Shown piece by piece: positions 58,334 through 64,000 of a DNA stretch of 64,000 bases (positions are counted from its first letter, which is position 1; the number at the start of each line of letters is the position of its first letter). Source of the DNA: Proteles cristata cristata. Lineage: Eukaryota > Chordata > Mammalia > Carnivora > Hyaenidae. A program made the position numbers and the translations under genes. The stretch covers positions 124,001 to 188,000 of the forward strand of contig JAESUZ010001519.1 in assembly GCA_017311185.1 (NCBI GenBank), written 5' to 3'. The notes under the pieces were generated by a model. It worked only from the letters and a program-made list of their open reading frames with translations. It was not told where the DNA came from and did no database searches.

Positions 58334-58573
58334 AAAAAAAGTTAATGTTTATTTATTTTTGAGAGACAGAGCACCAGCATGGGCGGGGGGCGGGGGCGGG
58401 GGTGGGGGTGGGTGTGCGGCAGCGGCAGGGAGAGAGGAGACACAGAACCCAAAGCAGCTCCAGGTTCTCAGCTGTCAGCACAGAGTCTGACGCGGGGCTC
58501 AAACTCACGAACCATGAGGTCATGACCTGAGCTGAAGTCAGACACTTAACCAACTGAGCCACCCAGGAATCCC
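58334..58573 (-). mobile_element. CAN-SINE with G-rich internal expansion
   Basis: Duplication TGAT(G/T)GTGTTTC(G/A)TTT at 58318-58333 and 58574-58589. The region normally reading AGCAGGGGAGGG has become a G-rich array at 58381-58418. Confidence 0.93.
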
Positions 58574-58993
58574 TGATTGTGTTTCATTTGCCTGGATTTC
58601 CTTGGCATTAATTTGCTAATTTATGGAAGCCTCATTTAAGAGGTGCCTTTCCCTCCCTGTGGCACAAAGAAGCTGCAGTTTCGTTTTGAAGGCACATGCT
58701 GTGCATTTCACTTGAGGTCAGCGGAGATCGCCGGTGGTCCAGCTGCATTCCCGGTCTGCCTCGAGCTCTTCACAAGCTCCATTCATGGTCCGGTTGAGCT
58801 CTTCAGGTAGGATCAGAGATCTTAGGTTGGTTCCAATTCTTTCTCCTCAGTGTGGAGTTCAAATACAGATAAGATGATAGTGTATGCTCTGTCCTTGCTG
58901 ATAATTTCATATACTGAGGACTCTCAGAGCTCTGCATGGACAATTTAATGACAGAATGAGAGGAGGGTTCAAGCTATCTCTCTGTCCTTTTTT

Positions 58994-59086
58994 TTTTTAA
59001 TGTTTGTTTATTTTGAGAGAGACACTCTGAGAGAGGGAGAAAGCAGGGGAGGGAGAGAGAGAGAGAAGGGGGAAGAAGAGGGGGGG

Positions 59087-59132
<46 letters not shown>

Positions 59133-59259
59133 CCCAAGCAGGCTCTGTGCTGTCAGCCCAGAGCCCAGAGGCCATGGGCTGGAACTCACGAACCATGAGA
59201 TTATGACCTGGGCCAAAATCAAGAGTCAAATGCCTCACTAACACAGCCACCCAGGCACC
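58994..59259 (-). mobile_element. CAN-SINE with long (GA)n
   Basis: Duplication TCTGT(C/T)CTTTTTT at 58981-58993 and 59260-59272. Contains G10 (59080-59089) and (GA)20 (59090-59130). Confidence 0.9.
59080..59130. repeat. G10 followed by (AG)20 inside SINE
   Basis: A ten-G run, then a pure AG run, in the SINE at 58994-59259. Confidence 0.95.
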
Positions 59260-59272
59260 TCTGTTCTTTTTT

Positions 59273-59392
59273 TTTTTTTTTAAGTAAGCTTCACACCCAA
59301 TGTGGGGCTTGAACTCACAACCCTGAGATCAAGACCCGAGCTGAGATCAGCATTCAGACAGGCGATTAACTAACTGAGCCACGCAGGTCCCC
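59273..59392 (-). mobile_element. Short old CAN-SINE, tandem with previous
   Basis: Poly(T), then AAGTAAGCTTCACACCCAAT to GAGCCACGCAGGTCCCC, the short subtype. Its right flank TGTCCTTCTCTTTTT repeats the target of the neighbouring SINE. Confidence 0.82.
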
Positions 59393-59681
59393 TGTCCTTC
59401 TCTTTTTAAAAACTCTTTTTACTAGACAACCAGCTCCGAATGGAATTTTCCACAATCATGCAGCAATAACCTAACATTGAGGTTTTAATTATATAGTTAC
59501 CTGCACTAAATTATGGGGGATAAAAAAAGGGAGGGAAATTAAAAGGAGAAATAAAAAATAATAAACATTATTAAGCTTTATAAATGGACTTACTTTTAAA
59601 AATTAATTTGAGATATTAAAATTAACCAGAAAAATTTAAATCAGCTTCTCCTTTAAAGATATACAGGCTATTTCTTTTGTT

Positions 59682-59897
59682 TTTTTTTTTTAATTTTTTT
59701 TTTAATGTTTTATTTATTTCCAGAGAGAGTGTGAGCAGGGGAGGGTCAGAGAGAGAGGGTGTCACAGACTGAAACAGGCTCCAGGCTCTGAGCTGGCAGT
59801 CAGCACAGAGCCCGACGCGGGGCTCGAACCCACGAACTGCGAGATCATGACCTGAGCGAAAGTCGGACGCTTAACCGACTAAGCCACCCAGGCGCCC
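59682..59897 (-). mobile_element. CAN-SINE, young 'GGCAG-insert' subfamily
   Basis: Duplication CT(A/G)TTTCTTTTGTT at 59668-59681 and 59898-59911; intact B box and the CTGGCAGTCAGC variant. Lies about 350 bp past the predicted NEIL3 3' end. Confidence 0.95.
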
Positions 59898-60244
59898 CTG
59901 TTTCTTTTGTTCTTAAATGTTACCTTTATATTCTGAATCCCTATAGGTTTCCACGAAAATGTATGAAGTTATCCAAGTATTTGGCTTATCTCTAATGTCT
60001 AGGAGAAATTTGATGGCTATTGAAAAGAATACAAAAATATTCTTTTTCCAGAGGTGACCTCTCATTTCCTTAAATTTCAGTAACGAAAACAAGAAGTACC
60101 TTTAATCGTATGCTATGAAGAGGGGCGGTACCTGAGAAAATTACTTATTGCAGACAGAGTAATTAGCTATTTCACTGGACTACATAATCCTCTCCTAAAA
60201 ATAAAATATAAAATCACTGTTTCCCCAAAGAAGTTACAAGAGGC

Positions 60245-60539
60245 CTAGAGCACATTTAAAATTCTTTATTGTCATTATTAAATGCATTATACATACTTGA
60301 TAAGTGGAATATACTATACATTTGATGAAACACATATAGCCTTTATCAGGGTAAAAAAATATACAGCCAAGAACGTAAAGAGGGTGTACATTAAAAACAA
60401 AGTGAACAGCTCTCCTATGTTACAGTCATAATAAAATGCACCAGGATATTCTACAACCTTTCTATTAACCAAAAAGGAACTAAACATTATGTAAGGTTTA
60501 AAGAAATTAAATGCCAGACTTCCACAGAAGGAGAAAATA
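60245..60539 (-). other. NEIL3: NEIL3 3' untranslated region (predicted)
   Basis: AT-rich sequence between the NEIL3 stop codon and the first good poly(A) signal. It contains no SINE or L1, unlike most of the surrounding 60 kb. The 3' end near 60245 is inferred from the AATAAA at 60265-60270 plus the usual 15-25 nt to cleavage. Use of a further downstream signal cannot be excluded. Confidence 0.65.
60265..60270 (-). terminator. NEIL3: Poly(A) signal AATAAA of NEIL3
   Basis: TTTATT on the given strand is a canonical AATAAA on the minus strand, about 270 nt past the NEIL3 stop. It is the first canonical hexamer seen there. Confidence 0.65.
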
Positions 60540-60722
60540 TTAGCATCCTGGAACAATTTTTATTCCTGGCCCATTTTCTGCCCACTGGAAAAAACTGCAC
60601 TGTTTTGCCTTCCCAAGCGGACACATGAAAAAATTCTTTCCGTTGTTGGGTCCAATCTTCAACACCGTCCTCATGACAGAGCGTCTGCCGTGGTCGCAGA
60701 ATGGGAAGGACAGATCTGCCCA
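60540..60722 (-). CDS. NEIL3: NEIL3 terminal coding exon (exon 10), second GRF zinc finger
   Basis: NEIL3 is a Fpg/Nei-family DNA glycosylase that removes oxidised bases, mainly from single-stranded DNA, and unhooks interstrand cross-links at stalled replication forks in the nucleus. This exon encodes its last 60 residues, starting WADLSFPFCDHGRRS and ending GIKIVPGC before a TAA stop at 60540-60542. A complete GRF zinc finger is visible: Cys and His in FCDHG, Cys in FFMCPLG, Cys in KQCSFFQW. The intron acceptor is a pyrimidine-rich tract ending CTGTAG just above 60722. The frame joins exon 9 in phase 0 (CAG|TGG), completing the FFQW of the first GRF finger. In the family the tandem GRF fingers bind single-stranded DNA. 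There is no frameshift or internal stop, so this is the functional gene rather than a retrocopy; the intron supports that. The exon number is inferred from the known ten-exon mammalian gene. Confidence 0.94.
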   Translation of the reverse strand, partial: WADLSFPFCDHGRRSVMRTVLKIGPNNGKNFFMCPLGKAKQCSFFQWAENGPGIKIVPGC

Positions 60723-62165
60723 CTACAGGGTTAAAACAGAAGGAATGGGAAGTGCGGGTGCAGGTGAAAGACACGTACGGCCCAAGCCTGGGTGCATCTG
60801 ACTAGTCACCCCACGTTCTCTGCTACGGTTACTCGGACATTGGAAAACAAATAGAAGTCCGTAGTTCTTGCCCTTGGAAAAAGCTCACATCCTGTAAGAA
60901 GCATCTCTCCTGCAAATGTGCTTGAATCATGCAAAAAACTGCCAAAAATCACAGCTTCTCTGTGACTAAAGGCATGTTTATAGGGGTTCTTTTGCTTTAT
61001 TGAAAATAATTGAGAAGGCTTAGCATCTTGCTATAAAGCCATCACCAGCGTTTCCGCTATGTTAAAACGATGAAGATCAAAGATTTGTTAGGATTTTAAT
61101 ACTCAACTTCCTTCATCTCTTAGGAATAAAAAGAATCCAATAGAGAATTATTGGATGAATTTAGGCAGATTCCATTGTATTATTCTTATAAATCTTGGCC
61201 TCAAGGGAGCTATCAAGCAGGCTGTCATGTTATTAATATTTTCTACCTAATATTTGTCCCATTCCATCTACGGCAGCTCCTGGATGAGGAAGTGTCAGCT
61301 CCGTAGGATGGAGTCACCTCTCGTGAAGGGCTTCAGACCTACAGTCGTTACCCCGTTTTCCTTGGAAAATTCCTCAGGAAGGTACCACACTGAAGACAGA
61401 GGTTTTCAATCTCCATAAGCCCAACTGGAAAACTTTTGTTCCAGCACTGAGACAGGTAAGGATTTTTTTTTTCCAGTTATGCACCAGATGCAGTAGGTGG
61501 AAAAACACGCATTCAAACATCGAAACCACAGGCAGCAGAGTGAGAGGCTCACAGTCTGAGAAGCACAGAAGGTGAGCCTGTGGAAGACGGACCCCATACC
61601 CTAGGGTCCTGTCCTGTGTTCACTTCTAGGGACATGCTCCCGGATCGCAAAGGGGGGAGGAATCGCCCTACATCTCAGTTGTTACTGTGCGAGCTTTGTG
61701 ACAGGACTCACTAGGTTTACTGTAAATCCCAGGCACATCAGCGACTTTTCCTGCGTACTTGTCCCCAGCGCATACACCAAAGCACAAGTAGCAGAAGTCA
61801 GGGAAAGCACGTCTGTATCTTGGATTATTCGCCACCTGCGCAAATCTCTCAGTCCCTGTCTATCTGTGTAAAACAAGGACCACACATCTGTACCTGTGGT
61901 TACACGTGGCTACACTAGAATCACCTAACGGCTATTATTCAATTACTTGTTCTATTTTTGATGAAGCTCTTTGAATCTCATGTTCTTCAACATTCAGGCT
62001 TTAGACTTTATGTCAGTGTGGCTATTTGAAATTGAAAGGTGAAATAAATTAATAAATAAATAAAATTTAAAGGTGACACCGGAAGACAAGATGGCTGCTC
62101 ACTACACTTCAATCACAGAAGCGTGTGACGGTACCCCAGCGAGCTTGAGGAAATCTTACACGTAC
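60723..62165 (-). other. NEIL3: NEIL3 intron 9
   Basis: A 1443-nt phase-0 intron bounded by GTACGT at the donor and CTGTAG at the acceptor. It is free of SINE and L1 insertions. The only simple repeat is a short (AATA)n at 62042-62065. Confidence 0.85.
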
Positions 62166-62340
62166 CTGGAAAAATTCGCACTGTGCTCCTCTAGGTAGAG
62201 GACAAGCGTAAAACTGCCTGCCCTTGTTTTCGCCATCCTTCTGCACAACTCGTAGAACGCAGAGGCGGTGGTGTTTACTGCAGCGAGGACTGCCAGCATT
62301 TAATGCGCAAGTACCATCTGTCATATTAATTCCACGTTCC
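62166..62340 (-). CDS. NEIL3: NEIL3 penultimate coding exon (exon 9), first GRF zinc finger
   Basis: This 175-nt internal exon reads ERGINMTDGTCALNAGSPRC, then a GRF zinc finger: Cys/His in PRCSKHH, Cys in FYACPLPRG and Cys in AQCEFFQ, with the conserved NKGRQFY core. The acceptor is GTTACAG before 62340 and the donor is CAG|GTACGT at 62166/62165, close to consensus. The first base completes a codon begun in the previous exon, so intron 8 splits a codon while intron 9 is phase 0. The final tryptophan of the finger is supplied by the next exon. GRF fingers occur in few proteins (NEIL3, APE2, TOP3A, TTF2), and the match to NEIL3 in sequence, tandem order and C-terminal position is strong. An in-frame ATG inside the exon is not a start. 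Exons 1-8, with the glycosylase core, are not in this window. Confidence 0.94.
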
Positions 62341-62427
62341 CTGTAACGACAGGTTACAAAGTTACTACAGCGTAACAGTGCTAAAGGGATAATTCCCTCC
62401 GGAAGGTGTCAGAATTCTGCCTGTACA

Positions 62428-62632
62428 GGGGTGCTTGGGTGGCTCAGTCGTTTAAGCGGCCGACTTTGGCTCTGGTCATCTCTCTGTCTGTGGGTCCGAG
62501 TGCATCAGGCTCTGTGCTGACAACTTAGAGCCTGGAGCCTGCTTCAGATTCTGTGTCTCCGTCTCTCTCTGCCCCTCCTCTGCTTGTTCATTCTCTCTCT
62601 CTCTCTCAAAAAGTAAACATTAAAAAAAAAAA
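62428..62632 (+). mobile_element. CAN-SINE in NEIL3 intron 8
   Basis: Duplication AGAATTCTGC(C/T)TGTACA at 62411-62427 and 62633-62649. Antisense to NEIL3; it ends 88 nt upstream of the exon 9 acceptor on the gene strand. Confidence 0.94.
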
Positions 62633-63538
62633 AGAATTCTGCTTGTACAAAGACATGGTGCCAAAAAGGGGTCATGGTCAACTGCAGGTCATTCCACACA
62701 CTGCTAATTCTTGGCTTTCCCAGGTAATCCTAACCTACTTCCAAAGCCATCTGTGCACCCAAAGCACACAACTGAAATTCCTAAAGAACAAAAACAGCCA
62801 AATTGTATACCCAGCACATCCACTTTACTTAGTTTCATTTGTATAACTGGTTCTTTCCTTACTCAGTAGTAGACTGTGGCCACTTTCATTTCCTCTACAA
62901 TATTCTCAAGTTCAGTAGCTCCCCGGCCCCCAAAGTAACTAGAATGACAGTCTTCTCTAATTATTTCCTCATTCGTAGCAAGCTCTCATAGATGGCTCTG
63001 AAAAGGCCAAAAAGATCATTCTTTCTATCGTCCACTTTAAAGACAATTTTCTATGCTTTTCTTTGATCAAGGCTACTATAATAGTTGCAATCATATTTCA
63101 GCAAGGCCTGGGCTGTATGAAAGAGCAGAAATGTGTGTTTTGTCAAGTGAGGAGGGAAGTTTTATTCTCCCCCACAATTAGGATCAAGAATCTGGAGGTC
63201 ATTCCTGCATACAATTGGATGAAGGTCAGAAGCCAGACTTCTACTGGAGCTGTAGAAGCAAATTTTCTCTTGGAAAAAAAGCTTCATGGTTATTTTAAAC
63301 TTCTTATATTTTGCATAGTTTTTATAATGCCTTTATAAGACTTAGTCACTTTAATAAAGTTGAAGAGAAACAGAGCTCACATTGATTAAAACAGAAGTCC
63401 TTCTTAATATCACTATTCTAAAACTTTTTAATGATAAAAAAAATTCTTCCTTTCTCAATTTTTTCGGTTAAAATATCATTCTTAAATAATTTTTAGAAAT
63501 ACTTAAAAATCATAAATAGTTCCTGTTTTTGGCTTCCT

Positions 63539-63745
63539 TTTTTAAAAATGTTTTTTATTTATTTCTGAGAGAGAGACTGTGTGAGCAGGGGAGGGTCAGA
63601 GAGAGACGGAGACACAGAATCTGAAATAGGCTCTAGGATCCGAGCTGTCAGCACAGAGCCCAGCGTGGGACTTGAACCCATGAACTGTGAGATCATGACC
63701 TAAGCTGAAGTCGGATGCTTAACTGACTGAACCACACAGGCGCCC
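63539..63745 (-). mobile_element. CAN-SINE in NEIL3 intron 8
   Basis: Duplication CTGTTTTTG(G/A)CTTCCT at 63523-63538 and 63746-63761. Same strand as NEIL3. Confidence 0.94.
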
Positions 63746-63772
63746 CTGTTTTTGACTTCCTAAACTACATTC

Positions 63773-63989
63773 TTTTTTTTTTTTTTTTTAGGTTTTCAAG
63801 TTTATGTATTTATTTTGAGAGAGAGAGTACGTACACAAGGGAAGGGACAGAGAGAGGGAGAGACAGAATCTCAAGCAGGATCCGCACTGTCAGCTCATAG
63901 CCTAACATGGGCCTCAAACTCACGAACTGCAAGATTGTGACCTAACCTAGGATAGAGTTAGACGCCTAACTGAGCCACCCAGGCATCCC
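63773..63989 (-). mobile_element. CAN-SINE in NEIL3 intron 8
   Basis: Long poly(T), diverged body ending CACCCAGGCATCCCC; flanks (T)(A/G)AACTACAT at 63761-63770 and 63990-64000. Only 27 bp from the preceding SINE. Confidence 0.92.
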
Positions 63990-64000
63990 CTGAACTACAT

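Larger units (their letters stand above)
62341..64000 (-). other. NEIL3: NEIL3 intron 8 (partial)
   Basis: Intron sequence 5' of exon 9, continuing past the window edge. It carries one sense and two antisense CAN-SINEs relative to the given strand. No other NEIL3 exon was found in 62341-64000, so exon 8 should lie above 64000. Confidence 0.7.

Noticed and set aside
1..60244. AGA exons expected at the far side of the NEIL3 3' flank
   Set aside because: I looked for the last AGA coding exon on the plus strand and saw none; AGA probably lies beyond the left edge.
60487..60774. 95-codon minus-strand frame over NEIL3 exon 10
   Set aside because: It is a wrong-frame reading starting in the intron. 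The true coding frame begins at the acceptor at 60722 and ends at 60540.
62109..62324. Start codon at the ATG inside NEIL3 exon 9
   Set aside because: The acceptor at 62341/62340 and open upstream codons show this ATG is an internal methionine.

Overview
This is nuclear genomic DNA from a carnivore, almost certainly a cat (Felidae). The evidence is 39 recognisable tRNA-derived CAN-SINEs of the felid type, with head motifs such as GGTTCGAGCCC, a TC-rich middle and an AATAAA/A-rich tail. L1 3' ends of the felid kind and older mammalian fossils (MIR, L2, L1M, hAT) are also present. The background is AT-rich and CpG-poor. There are no operons, bacterial genes or CRISPR arrays.

One protein-coding gene is recognised. 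The last two exons of NEIL3 lie on the minus strand: exon 9 at 62166-62340, and terminal exon 10 with coding part 60540-60722, followed by a 3'UTR and a poly(A) signal at 60265-60270. Together they encode both C-terminal GRF zinc fingers of this DNA glycosylase, with consensus splice sites and an open frame. The rest of the gene should lie beyond the right edge (above 64000). In human 4q34.3 the region past the NEIL3 3' end is a gene-free gap of tens of kb before the convergent gene AGA. The 60 kb to the left fits that gap, and no AGA exon is visible in it.

Layout. 1-60244 is intergenic: unique AT-rich DNA studded with SINEs (about three quarters inserted antisense to the given strand). It holds a felid L1 3' end (16334-17011), a paired L1 insertion (23307-24439), a solo endogenous-retroviral LTR (11733-12041), a dead hAT transposase element (33425-34771), L1M fragments (38320-38870, 39010-39930, 56780-57110, 57290-57700), scattered MIR and L2 copies, and several microsatellites. 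60245-64000 is the NEIL3 3' end with intron 9 and part of intron 8.

The most informative non-genic structure is at 23291-24452. Two L1 elements inserted in opposite orientation at the same TTTTAAAA target. One carries a textbook 5' inversion (twin priming) plus an apparent 3' transduction of older L1M sequence. A second theme is a group of seven SINEs sharing diagnostic changes, likely one young subfamily. All identifications are by eye; no database search was possible.
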